Positions 43,679-52,334 of a DNA stretch of 52,334 bases are shown one piece after another; the stretch's first letter is position 1; each line of letters opens with the position of its first letter. A model generated the notes under the pieces. That model was not told the origin of the DNA and did no database searches. It saw only the letters and a list, made by a program, of their open reading frames with translations. Position numbers and translations under genes: made by a program. The stretch comes from Bacillota bacterium (GTDB lineage: Bacteria; Bacillota; Desulfitobacteriia; Desulfitobacteriales; JAJXUE01): assembly GCA_021811155.1 (NCBI GenBank), contig JAJZPO010000008.1, positions 1 to 52,334 of the forward strand, written 5' to 3'.

Positions 43679-46038
43679 CGCCAAGAGAATTTAATCATGT
43701 GGGGGAGGAAGCCCTCCGGTTTGAAGCCCGGGACAAGGTGACGGGCAGGGCAGCCTATGTCCACGATCTGGAGCTGCCTGGGATGCTCCATGCCAAAGTG
43801 CTGCACTCACCCTGGGCCCACGCCCGGATTACCGCCATTGATGCCTCGGTGGCCCGGGACCTGCCCGGTGTTAAAGCGGTGCTGACCGGGGAGGAACTGC
43901 CTTATCTCCTCGGATTGTATATGGTCGACAAACCGATTCTGGCCAGGGGGAAAGTGCGCTATCAGGGCGAGCCTGTAGTAGCGGTGGCGGCAGTGGATGA
44001 AGCGACCGCCGAGAGGGCTCTGGCCCTGGTCCGGGTGGACTACGAACGGCTCCCTGCGGTGCTCTCTGTCGATGCCGCTCTGGCAGCTCAGACCCTGGTG
44101 CACGAGGATATTGGCCGGTTGGAATATATCAAGGGGGCTTTTTTCCCTGTACCCGGCTCCAACATAGCGAGCTGGCACAAGACCATCCGCGGCGATGTGG
44201 AAGGCGCCTTCGCGGCGGCGGATTACATTATGGCAAGTGAACTGAGTTTGCCCCAGGTGGCCCACGCGCCCCTGGAAACCCATGTGGCGGTTGCCAAGGC
44301 TGACCCCTGCTCAAACAGGGTCGAGATCTGGACCTCCGCCCAATCCCCCTTTGCGGTGCGAAACCTCTTGGCCAAGGCTTTCGGGCTTTCCCACAACGAG
44401 ATCACGGTAAGGGTGCCTTTTGTTGGCGGAGGGTTCGGCGGCAAGGCCGGAATTCACCTGGAGCCTCTGGCTGTAGCGCTTTCCCGGGCCAGCGGCGGCC
44501 TTGCGGTAAAAATCCGGGCCACCAGGGAAGAGGAGTGCAACCAGCTGCCCTGCCGGGAAGGACTGCGCGGCAGGATCAAAACAGGGGTCAGCCGGGACGG
44601 CAGGATTACAGCCATGCAGGTCTGCTACGATTGGGACGGGGGGGCCTACGCCGATTACTCGGTCAATATCGGCAGGGCCGCAGGCTACTCCGGGGCTGGA
44701 CCTTATGAGATAGCCAATATCGAACTGCATTCCCGCACCCTCTACACCAACAAGGTTTACGGCACTGCCTACCGCGGCTTCGGCCACCTGGAGACCCACT
44801 GGGTGATAGAACGGCATATGGATATGATTGCGCAAAAGTTGAACCTGGACCCCTATGAGCTGCGCCTGAAAAACCTCTTGCGTGAAGGCTCTCTGACCAT
44901 CAGCGGGGAGCGGATCGCTGCTGATTCGGGCAGGCCTGACCACTGTCTCCAGGCTGTGGCTAAGGAAATTGGCTGGCAGGGGTACCGCAGCCAGGCTGAG
45001 CGGGAGGCCGCCCTCAAAAGCGGCAAGGCCAGGGGCAAGGGGCTGGCAGCGCTGCACAAGGCGCCGGCCATGCCCAGCACCACTGCCACCGCGGCTGTGA
45101 TGCAGCTGAATGAAGACGGCACGGTGCGCCTGATGCTAGGGGCTGTGGACATGGGCCAGGGCGTTTACACGGTCATGGCGCAGATTGCGGCGGAAGTCCT
45201 TGATCTGCCTTTGCACAAGGTAAAGGTAGTGGCTGAAACGGACACGGACAAAAATCCCTATGACTGGCAGACCGTTGCCTCCAAATATTCTTTTATGGGC
45301 GGCAACGCGGTAATGCGCTGCGCCCAGGACGTGCTGCGCCAGTTGAAGGAAACCGCTGCCCGGGTGCTGCGCTGCCCGGTGGAGGAGCTGGCCCACGGCG
45401 GGGAACGGATTTATCATGTCCACCACCCGGATAAAGCTTTGAGCTACAAGCAGCTGGCTGTGGGGTATGGCTTTGAGAACGGAAACGGGATAGGCGGGCC
45501 TATCATCGGCCACGGCCGCTATATCGCGGAAGGATTGACCAACCTGGATGCCAACGGGCAGGGTCTGCCAGCCCTGGACTGGACCTACGGCGCCCATGGG
45601 GCTGAAATCGAGGTGGATGTGGAAACCGGGGAGATTGAAGTCATCAAGATAGCTTCAGCCTTTGATGTGGGCAAGGCCCTTAATCCGGCCTTGGCCCGCA
45701 GCCAGGTTATTGGCGGAGTCGTGCAGGGACTTGGTTCCGCCCTGTGCGAGCAGTTTATCTATACTCCTGAGGGCCGGCTGCTGAACCCCTCTTTTGCCGA
45801 TAACAAGATTCCTACAGCCAAGGATATCCCTGGGCAAATTGTCCCGATTCTGATTGAAAATCCTCAGCTGGACGGGCCGTTTGGGGCCAGGGGAGTGGGT
45901 GAACACCCGATGATTTCCGTACCGTCTGTAATCGCCAATGCCGTGTATGATGCATTGGGCATAAATTTCTTCGAGCTGCCGCTCACCCCGGAAAGGATAG
46001 CCCTTGCTGTGGCCAAACAGGAAAACCAGGCAGGGTAG
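43675..46038 (+). CDS. Molybdenum hydroxylase molybdopterin-binding subunit (second set)
   Basis: 787 aa; RDKVTGRAAYVHDLELPGMLHAKV, GGGFGGKAG, GTAYRGFGHLETHW, GPFGARGVGEHPM; GTG start overlaps the upstream stop. Confidence 0.92.
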   Translation: MTPREFNHVGEEALRFEARDKVTGRAAYVHDLELPGMLHAKVLHSPWAHARITAIDASVARDLPGVKAVLTGEELPYLLGLYMVDKPILARGKVRYQGEPVVAVAAVDEATAERALALVRVDYERLPAVLSVDAALAAQTLVHEDIGRLEYIKGAFFPVPGSNIASWHKTIRGDVEGAFAAADYIMASELSLPQVAHAPLETHVAVAKADPCSNRVEIWTSAQSPFAVRNLLAKAFGLSHNEITVRVPFVGGGFGGKAGIHLEPLAVALSRASGGLAVKIRATREEECNQLPCREGLRGRIKTGVSRDGRITAMQVCYDWDGGAYADYSVNIGRAAGYSGAGPYEIANIELHSRTLYTNKVYGTAYRGFGHLETHWVIERHMDMIAQKLNLDPYELRLKNLLREGSLTISGERIAADSGRPDHCLQAVAKEIGWQGYRSQAEREAALKSGKARGKGLAALHKAPAMPSTTATAAVMQLNEDGTVRLMLGAVDMGQGVYTVMAQIAAEVLDLPLHKVKVVAETDTDKNPYDWQTVASKYSFMGGNAVMRCAQDVLRQLKETAARVLRCPVEELAHGGERIYHVHHPDKALSYKQLAVGYGFENGNGIGGPIIGHGRYIAEGLTNLDANGQGLPALDWTYGAHGAEIEVDVETGEIEVIKIASAFDVGKALNPALARSQVIGGVVQGLGSALCEQFIYTPEGRLLNPSFADNKIPTAKDIPGQIVPILIENPQLDGPFGARGVGEHPMISVPSVIANAVYDALGINFFELPLTPERIALAVAKQENQAG

Positions 46039-46085
46039 GGCACGAGAAGCCGCCGGCATCTTTAACACTGCCCTGGAAGCATGGG

Positions 46086-46114
46086 GGAAGCATGAGGACG
46101 GTTCTTATGCTTCC
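46086..46114. repeat. REP-like imperfect palindrome
   Basis: GGAAGCATGAGGACGGTTCTTATGCTTCC. Confidence 0.55.
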
Positions 46115-46120
46115 ACCTAG

Positions 46121-46987
46121 TTGGGGGGTTGTTGCTTGTTAAAAGGGCTGGCCTGGGGCGGTGATTTTGCGGGGAGGATTAAGCGGGAAAAGTTTAGGGT
46201 GCACAGTGTTTTCCGGGCGGTCTGCAACCTATCTTCCGGTCAGGGCAAGCCTCTTTTGGCCCTGGTGTCGGAAAGGGACGCCTTGGCCCCCAACGTTTTG
46301 TGGGTTGGGCAATCCCGCTGGGCGGATCTAATCAGACCGGGAGATGAGGTGGAGGCAACTGCGGGTGGAGTTGGCTGCGGTGACGTAATGATTGACTGTA
46401 CAGGGGTTGTACTTTACCGGCGGGCGCCGTGCCATTCTCCCTGCCTGGAGGATGATACACTGGAGCAGGTGCGCAATTGGCTCGAAGTTCAGGCTCCCGG
46501 CTTTGCCTTGGCTCAGAGCAGACTTGCATCCCTGCTGCGGCGGGGATTGCAGGAGGAAAATGACAAGCTGCTGCGCGCCGCCCTGAAGGGTTTACTCGGG
46601 GCCGGCCCAGGTCTTACTCCCTGCGGAGATGACTTTGCGGCCGGTGCGCTCCACGCCTATGTACGGGCGAGAGAGCGTGAAGCACCTTTTCCCCGGCGTC
46701 TGCCTGGAATTGTGGCTGAGGCGGCGCTCGCAACCAATGAGATCAGCAGGACGATGCTGTGGTATGCCGCCAGGGGTCAGGGCCCGGCCTACATGGCGGA
46801 AGTGGTGGACGGGATCTTATCCGGCGCTCCGGGGGTGCTCCTGGCGGCCAACAGATTGCGGCAGGTAGGGTCTTCTTCCGGCCTCTATCTTTTGGCGGGG
46901 ATTCTCCTCGGGTGTGAAACTACCGGTACAAGGGAGCAAATGTGTGATGGAAGAGAAAATCCTGGTCAGGCCCAACACTTATTATGA
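46121..46987 (+). CDS. allH: DUF2877-family protein, AllH-type oxamate carbamoyltransferase component
   Basis: GLLGAGPGLTPCGDDFAAGALHA; adjacent to fdrA/allF-like and ylbE/allG-like genes. Start uncertain. Confidence 0.75.
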   Translation: MGGCCLLKGLAWGGDFAGRIKREKFRVHSVFRAVCNLSSGQGKPLLALVSERDALAPNVLWVGQSRWADLIRPGDEVEATAGGVGCGDVMIDCTGVVLYRRAPCHSPCLEDDTLEQVRNWLEVQAPGFALAQSRLASLLRRGLQEENDKLLRAALKGLLGAGPGLTPCGDDFAAGALHAYVRAREREAPFPRRLPGIVAEAALATNEISRTMLWYAARGQGPAYMAEVVDGILSGAPGVLLAANRLRQVGSSSGLYLLAGILLGCETTGTREQMCDGRENPGQAQHLL

Positions 46988-48515
46988 TTCGGTTACCCTG
47001 ATGTCCGCTTCGCAAAAGGTAGGGCGCATGGAAGGGATTGATGCCGCCCTTCTTGGCATGGGTACACAGCTTAATTTGGAGCTGCTCGGGGCTTTGGGGT
47101 TTGACGGCGGGGCTGAGGCAGGTCCCAATGACCTGATTCTGGCCGTCCGGGGTGTGAGCCCGGAAGCTATGGAGCGGGCCTTGGCTGAGGCGGAAAGAAT
47201 CCTCACCCGGAGGGCTGAGCAGGGCTCGCCCCGCAGGGCGGGGCTGAAGAGCCTGGCCCAGGCGGCAAGGCTCGGGGCGGGCAATCTGGCCCTGATCTCG
47301 GTGCCCGGAGCTTATGCCGTCAGGGAAGCGCGTCAGGCGCTGGAGCACAACCTCCACGTAATGCTGTTCAGTGACAATGTGTCGTTGCAGGATGAAGTGG
47401 AGCTGAAAGAACTGGCCCATGCCAAAGGGCTGTTGCTGATGGGGCCTGACTGCGGTACAGCCATTATCAACGGGGTCCCCCTGGCCTTTGCCAACGCAGT
47501 GCGCCGCGGCAGTATCGGTATAGTGGGAGCCTCGGGCACAGGCATCCAGGAAGTCAGTGTACAAATCCACCGCCAGGGAGGCGGAATTTCCCAGGCAATC
47601 GGGACGGGAGGCAGGGACTTGTCCCTGCCTGCAGGCGGCAGGATGGTCCTGGACGGCATCGAGGCCCTGCGCCAGGACCCCGCTACCCAGGTAATAGTGG
47701 TCATCTCCAAACCTGCCCCGCCGGAGATCAGGGCCAAGGTCTTAACTGCCCTGGAGCAGTGCGGTAAGCCGGCTGTGTACTGCGTCTTAGGCGGAGAGGC
47801 AGGATCCGGTCCTGCCGTGAAACAGGCCGGGACTCTGTTGGAAACTGCCAGCCTGGCGGTGGAGGCGGCCGGCTATCCTGTGCCTGCCCTGGAATGGGTG
47901 GGTGATGCTCTTGCAATCGAAGCAGCGGGCAGGTTGACAGGCGGTCAGCGCTATGTGCGGGGTCTGTTCGGGGGCGGCACCCTGGCTGACGAGGCCATGC
48001 TGCTGCTGCGGCGCAAACTTGGCAGGGTCTATTCCAACAGTCCCTTGAGTTCGGGAGAAGAACTGGCCGACTTGGGCAGGAGCTTCAGGCATACGGTGCT
48101 GGACCTGGGCGATGATCGCTTTACAGTGGGCAGGCCCCACCCGATGATTGACTATACACTGCGCCTGGCCCGGCTGGAACAGGAGGCCCAGGACCCGGAG
48201 GTTGCGGTGATATTGTTTGACGTGGTGCTGGGTTGGGGCTCACATCCGGACCCGGCGGCGGAGCTGGAGCCCGTTCTGCGGCGGGTCAGGCAATCAGCCC
48301 TGGTATCAGGAAGAGATATCAGCCTGGCAGCGTACCTCTGCGGCACTGAGCGGGACCCGCAGGGTTATCAGAAACAAAAGGATACTCTGGAGGGAGCGGG
48401 AGTCAAGGTATTTGGCTCCAACGCGGCGGCGGCGGAATTTGCGGCCCGGGTCGCCCAGAGTGTGGAAGGGGGGCAAAGCAGTGGGAATTACGGAGCTGTT
48501 CAACCAGAAGCTTAG
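46947..48515 (+). CDS. fdrA: FdrA/AllF-type acyl-CoA-synthetase-like protein (oxamate carbamoyltransferase component)
   Basis: VRPNTYYDSVTLMSASQKVGRMEGIDAALLGMGTQLNLELL; LMGPDCGTAIINGVPLAFAN; GIVGASGTGIQEVSVQIHRQGGGISQAIGTGGRDLS. Confidence 0.92.
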   Translation: MEEKILVRPNTYYDSVTLMSASQKVGRMEGIDAALLGMGTQLNLELLGALGFDGGAEAGPNDLILAVRGVSPEAMERALAEAERILTRRAEQGSPRRAGLKSLAQAARLGAGNLALISVPGAYAVREARQALEHNLHVMLFSDNVSLQDEVELKELAHAKGLLLMGPDCGTAIINGVPLAFANAVRRGSIGIVGASGTGIQEVSVQIHRQGGGISQAIGTGGRDLSLPAGGRMVLDGIEALRQDPATQVIVVISKPAPPEIRAKVLTALEQCGKPAVYCVLGGEAGSGPAVKQAGTLLETASLAVEAAGYPVPALEWVGDALAIEAAGRLTGGQRYVRGLFGGGTLADEAMLLLRRKLGRVYSNSPLSSGEELADLGRSFRHTVLDLGDDRFTVGRPHPMIDYTLRLARLEQEAQDPEVAVILFDVVLGWGSHPDPAAELEPVLRRVRQSALVSGRDISLAAYLCGTERDPQGYQKQKDTLEGAGVKVFGSNAAAAEFAARVAQSVEGGQSSGNYGAVQPEA

Positions 48516-49902
48516 GGTGATCAATTTGGGAGTCCCCCTGTTTGCCGCCGACCTGGCCCAACAGGGTCATGCCGTCACGGAGCTGGACTGGAACCCGCCG
48601 GGCGGCGGGGACCCCAGACTGCTTGCCGCCCTGGAAAAGCTGGAGAAGGTGAAGGACAAGGTAGATGCGGCCAACCGCCAGGTGTTTTTGGCCATCACAA
48701 TCGCTCAGCCTTTTCTGGAGGGGATAGCCAGGGCCGGAGATGTGATCCCCGGCATGGGGGAAAGGACCCTGCTCCACGCCGGCCCGCCGGTGGCCTGGAA
48801 GGATATGTGCGGGCCCATGCGCGGGGCTGTCCTGGGAGCCATCATCTATGAAGGCTGGGCGGGAAACCCGGCTGAAGCCGAGAAACTAGCCGGCTCAGGC
48901 GAGATAGCCTACAGCCCCTGTCATGAGCACGACTCCGTGGGGCCCATGGCCGGAGTGGTTTCTACCTCCATGCCGGTGTTCATCATCTACAACCGGGTTC
49001 ATGGCAACTATGCCTACTGCACCATCAACGAAGGATTGGGAAGGGTGCTGCGCTACGGGGCCTACAGACAGGAGGTGCTGGAGCGGCTGAAGTGGATCGA
49101 AGGGGAACTGGCCCCGGCCCTGCAGCAGGCCCTGGCCCTCTCGGGCGGGATAGATTTGAGGGGCTTGATTGCCCAGGCCCTGCACATGGGGGATGAGGGA
49201 CATAACCGCAACAAGGCGGGGACATCCCTGCTCTTTCGGCTCCTGGCGCCCTACCTGGCCCGGACAGAGCTGGAGAGGGATGTTATCGGCCGCTGCCTCG
49301 CCTTTATCAACTCCAACGACCACTTTTTCCTCAACCTGAGCATGCCGGCCGCTAAAGCCTGCCTGGATGCGGCCGGGGACGTGCCCTACAGCACCATGGT
49401 AACAGTCATGAGCAGAAACGGCAGCGAGTTCGGCATCCGGGTAAGCGGCACGGGCAAACGCTGGTTCACCGCACCTGCCAACCAGGTTAACGGCCTCTAT
49501 TTTCCCGGCTACAGCGCCAAAGACGCCAACCCCGACATCGGGGACAGCGCTATTACGGAAACAGCGGGCATCGGCGGATTTGCCATGGCGGCAGCCCCGG
49601 CAATTGTGCAGTTTGTCGGGGGAAGCGCGCCGGACGCCCTGGAATACAGCAAACTGATGTACAACATCACCTACGGCGAGAACAGCGCCTATACCATCCC
49701 AGCCCTTGACTTCCGGGGAAGCCCCACAGGCATTGATGTGCGCAAGGTGATCGAACTCGGCATACTCCCCAACATTAACACCGGCATCGCCCATAAAGAC
49801 CCCGGCATCGGCCAGGTAGGGGCCGGCCTGGTCAAACCCCCCCGCCAATGCTTCGAAGCCGCCCTGCTGGCCTTAGCCGGGACGGTAGATATCTTGGACT
49901 AA
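48481..49902 (+). CDS. allG: YlbE/AllG-type DUF1116 protein (oxamate carbamoyltransferase component)
   Basis: GTG start VGITELFNQKLRVINLGVPLFAADLAQQGHAVTELDWNPPGGGD; MGDEGHNRNKAGTSLLFR; ALDFRGSPTGIDVRKVIELGILPNINTGIAHKD. Confidence 0.9.
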   Translation: MGITELFNQKLRVINLGVPLFAADLAQQGHAVTELDWNPPGGGDPRLLAALEKLEKVKDKVDAANRQVFLAITIAQPFLEGIARAGDVIPGMGERTLLHAGPPVAWKDMCGPMRGAVLGAIIYEGWAGNPAEAEKLAGSGEIAYSPCHEHDSVGPMAGVVSTSMPVFIIYNRVHGNYAYCTINEGLGRVLRYGAYRQEVLERLKWIEGELAPALQQALALSGGIDLRGLIAQALHMGDEGHNRNKAGTSLLFRLLAPYLARTELERDVIGRCLAFINSNDHFFLNLSMPAAKACLDAAGDVPYSTMVTVMSRNGSEFGIRVSGTGKRWFTAPANQVNGLYFPGYSAKDANPDIGDSAITETAGIGGFAMAAAPAIVQFVGGSAPDALEYSKLMYNITYGENSAYTIPALDFRGSPTGIDVRKVIELGILPNINTGIAHKDPGIGQVGAGLVKPPRQCFEAALLALAGTVDILD

Positions 49903-49938
49903 CAGGGCATCTAGAAAAAGGCTTGTAAGCTCAAGGGT

Positions 49939-50235
49939 GAATTTACTTTCTGCGCAGAGAAGCATTACGGAGGAGCCGTTAGCATACTCGGCGAGCGACC
50001 GAACGGGAGCACGAATGCTCGCTTCCTTATCCCCACGAAATTCTTGGGATTGTTTTTCAGGATGAAATTTCGTGGGGGCCCCATTATGCATGCCGGCTAC
50101 GTTTGCGGCCAGGGGTCCCACTTCTTTCATAGTGCCTAAGATTAGTGGGAAGGTCAATGAGGAAGCGAGCCGAAAAGTATGCTAGGCGACGTAGTCTGCT
50201 GAACGGAGCAGAAAGTAAATTCGACCCAAGCAGAC
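49939..50235 (+). repeat. Inverted repeat element copy 1 (IR-L)
   Basis: GAATTTACTTTCTGC (49939-49953) / GCAGAAAGTAAATTC (50208-50222) perfect terminal inverted repeat; internal CCCCACGAAATTC..ATTTCGTGGGG hairpin. Confidence 0.85.
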
Positions 50236-50260
50236 CCTAAACCAAAAGGAGAGGATTGCC

Positions 50261-51046
50261 ATGCTCAAGAACTGGGCGAACATCAGGATGTACGACCTGA
50301 CCCAAAAGCTCAGCCACCTCACCCCGCCCTGGCCCACCTATGAACCGCTCCAGATCAAATTCTTCAAGCGCCTGAGCTCGAACGGCGCCAACGGCCAGCT
50401 GATCACAACCTCGAACCACGTGGGCACGCACCTGGACGGCTCCCTGCACTTCTGCACCCACGGCCGGGATATCGCCTCCATTCCGCTCACCGACCTTGTA
50501 GCGGAAGGCGTGGTGGTGGACCTGAGCGACATAGCGGAAGACTACGGCATCTACACCTCAAAAGACATTACGGACCGGGTGGAAGTGAAGAAGGGCGACA
50601 TCCTGATCATCAACACCGGCTATCACAGGTACGCCTGGGACCAGCCGGAAGCGGACGAAGTGCGCTACATGGTAAAACACCCAGGGCCGACCCGGGAATT
50701 CGCCCAGTGGTGCCGGGAGATGGAGTTCAAGTGGATCGGGGTAGACTGCGGCTCGGCCGACCATCCCATGAACACCAAAATCCGTGAATGGGCGCCGCGC
50801 CAGGCTGTCGAATGTGAACAGTATTTCCGGGAGAAATTCGGCAAGTCCATAGAGCAGATCTTTCCGCCTGACCACTACCAGCTGATGCACGTAGACCTGT
50901 TCCCCTATGACATTATTCATGCCGAAAACCTGGGCGGCGACATTGACCAGATTCTGAACAAGCGCCTGATTATCGGCAGCTATCCTTGGCGCTTTGAAGG
51001 CGGCGAGTCATCAATCTGCCGGATTGTGGCTTATGACGAAGCATAA
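50261..51046 (+). CDS. Cyclase-family (kynurenine formamidase-like) metal-dependent hydrolase
   Basis: YDLTQKLSHLTPPWPTYEPL; TSNHVGTHLDGSLHFCTHGRDIASIPL matches the HxGTHxDxxxH motif; RBS aggagagg. Confidence 0.88.
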   Translation: MLKNWANIRMYDLTQKLSHLTPPWPTYEPLQIKFFKRLSSNGANGQLITTSNHVGTHLDGSLHFCTHGRDIASIPLTDLVAEGVVVDLSDIAEDYGIYTSKDITDRVEVKKGDILIINTGYHRYAWDQPEADEVRYMVKHPGPTREFAQWCREMEFKWIGVDCGSADHPMNTKIREWAPRQAVECEQYFREKFGKSIEQIFPPDHYQLMHVDLFPYDIIHAENLGGDIDQILNKRLIIGSYPWRFEGGESSICRIVAYDEA

Positions 51047-51980
51047 GACCCTCGTCCTGGCTTTTGGCGGCAATGCCATCACCCGCCAGGGCCAGCGTGG
51101 AACCTTCCAGGAGCAGTTGGAGAATATTGAGCTGAGCTGCCGCGACGTGGTGGAACTGGCCCGTCTGGGTTACCGCATGGTCATTACCCACGGCAACGGA
51201 CCCCAGGTAGGCAGCATCTTGATCAAAAACGAGCTGGCCAAAGATGTCCTGCCGCCCATGCCTCTGGATGTGTGCGTGGCCAATACCCAGGGATCTCTGG
51301 GGTTTGGCATAGCCCAGGTGCTCCAGAACATGCTGCTGAAAGCCGGGGTAAGGCGGGAAGTGGCAGCCCTGGTTACCCGGGTCCGGGTTGACCCGGGGGA
51401 TGAGGCCTTCTCCAACCCCAGCAAGCCTGTAGGCCCCTTTTTTACCCGGGCGGAAGCGGAGGAGCAGACAAGGAGCAAGGGCTATGCCATGCGCGAGGAC
51501 AGCGGCCGGGGCTGGCGCCGGGTGGTCCCGTCCCCCCGCCCGCTGGAAATTCTGGAAGGCAGGGTCATCCGGCAGTTGTTGGAACAGGAAGTAGTTGTGG
51601 TGGCGGCGGGAGGAGGGGGCATCCCTGTGGTGCGGGACAACTCGGAGTACAGGGGCGTGGAAGCGGTGATAGACAAGGACCTCGCGGCTCTGAGACTGGC
51701 CCTGGATGTGGGGGCAGCAGGACTCGTTATCCTGACCGGTGTGCCCAAAGTATACCTGAATTACGGCCGGCCAAACCAGGAAGCCCTGGAGAAAATGACA
51801 GCGTCCCAGGCGGAGTCATACCTGAAAGCCGGGCAGTTTCCGGCGGGCAGCATGGGACCGAAAATCGAAGCGGCCGCGGAATTTGTCAAACAGACCGGAG
51901 GCACGGCGCTGATTACCGACCCAGCCAACTTACAGGCCGCCCTCCATGGGGAAACCGGCACCAGGATAGCAAAGACCTAG
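51033..51980 (+). CDS. arcC: Carbamate kinase
   Basis: TLVLAFGGNAITRQGQRGTFQEQLENI; MVITHGNGPQVGSILI; VAAGGGGIPVV; EAVIDKDLAALRLA; MGPKIEAAAEFV. Confidence 0.95.
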   Translation: MTKHKTLVLAFGGNAITRQGQRGTFQEQLENIELSCRDVVELARLGYRMVITHGNGPQVGSILIKNELAKDVLPPMPLDVCVANTQGSLGFGIAQVLQNMLLKAGVRREVAALVTRVRVDPGDEAFSNPSKPVGPFFTRAEAEEQTRSKGYAMREDSGRGWRRVVPSPRPLEILEGRVIRQLLEQEVVVVAAGGGGIPVVRDNSEYRGVEAVIDKDLAALRLALDVGAAGLVILTGVPKVYLNYGRPNQEALEKMTASQAESYLKAGQFPAGSMGPKIEAAAEFVKQTGGTALITDPANLQAALHGETGTRIAKT

Positions 51981-52004
51981 TGGGCAGGCGGAAACAAGCC
52001 TTTT

Positions 52005-52334
52005 GGGTCTGCTTGGGTCGAATTTTCTTTCTGCTCCGCTCAGCAGACTACGTCGCCTAGCATGCTATTCGGCTCGCTTCCTCATTGACCTTCCCACCAA
52101 TCTTTAGAACTATGAAAGTAGTGGGACCCCTGGCCGCAAACGTAGCCAGCATGCATAATGGGGCCCCCACGAAATTTCATCCTGAAAAACAATCCCAAGA
52201 ATTTCGTGGGGATAAGGAAGCGAGCATTCGTGCCAAATTGGGGTCCCCACGAAATTAAGTCCCAAGAGAAGTGCACCGGAATTTCGTGGGGTAATCGGAA
52301 GGGCGCTCGCCGAGCATGCTAACGGCTCCTCCGT
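52005..52334 (-). repeat. Inverted repeat element copy 2 (IR-R), truncated by the window end
   Basis: Reverse complement matches 49967-50235 with point differences plus an extra ~70-bp hairpin-bearing segment. Confidence 0.85.

Noticed and set aside
50261-51980. Canonical IS or transposon between the inverted repeats
   Set aside because: The enclosed genes are metabolic (cyclase, carbamate kinase), no transposase; treated as a possible cassette only.

Overview
52.3-kb window of a moderately GC-rich bacterial chromosome, probably a Gram-positive (Firmicutes/Peptococcaceae-like) anaerobe; taxonomy is inferred from gene style only. Left to right: partial universal stress protein (-), soluble MCP (-), a three-subunit molybdenum hydroxylase with an IclR regulator (1.6-6.1 kb), a large multiheme cytochrome region (6.6-32.7 kb), an unusual PAS/AAA+/Fis regulator followed by succinate dehydrogenase/fumarate reductase and a malic enzyme (34.6-40.9 kb), and a second molybdenum hydroxylase operon continuing into AllH/AllF/AllG-type oxamate carbamoyltransferase genes, a cyclase-family hydrolase and carbamate kinase (42.3-52.0 kb). 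The most exciting system is the cytochrome region. The gene order [12-heme NapC/NrfH-like cytochrome - membrane TPR protein - membrane NHL beta-propeller - secreted hexaheme cytochrome] occurs three times, plus a fourth module lacking the NapC-like gene and preceded by a histidine kinase/LytTR pair. The four hexaheme proteins match the heme order and landmark motifs of OmcS, the Geobacter nanowire cytochrome, as I recall its sequence. All four keep the CxxCHxxH histidine which in OmcS ligates a heme of the neighbouring subunit. I propose a multi-paralog, Gram-positive cytochrome-filament locus with dedicated TPR/NHL partners. Non-coding highlights: a modular hairpin repeat with compensatory changes, a conserved RBS-embedding leader hairpin upstream of two nanowire-type genes, ~0.3-kb inverted repeats bracketing the cyclase/carbamate kinase pair, duplicated group II intron domain V/VI remnants, and REP-like palindromes. 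No searches or folding programs were run.
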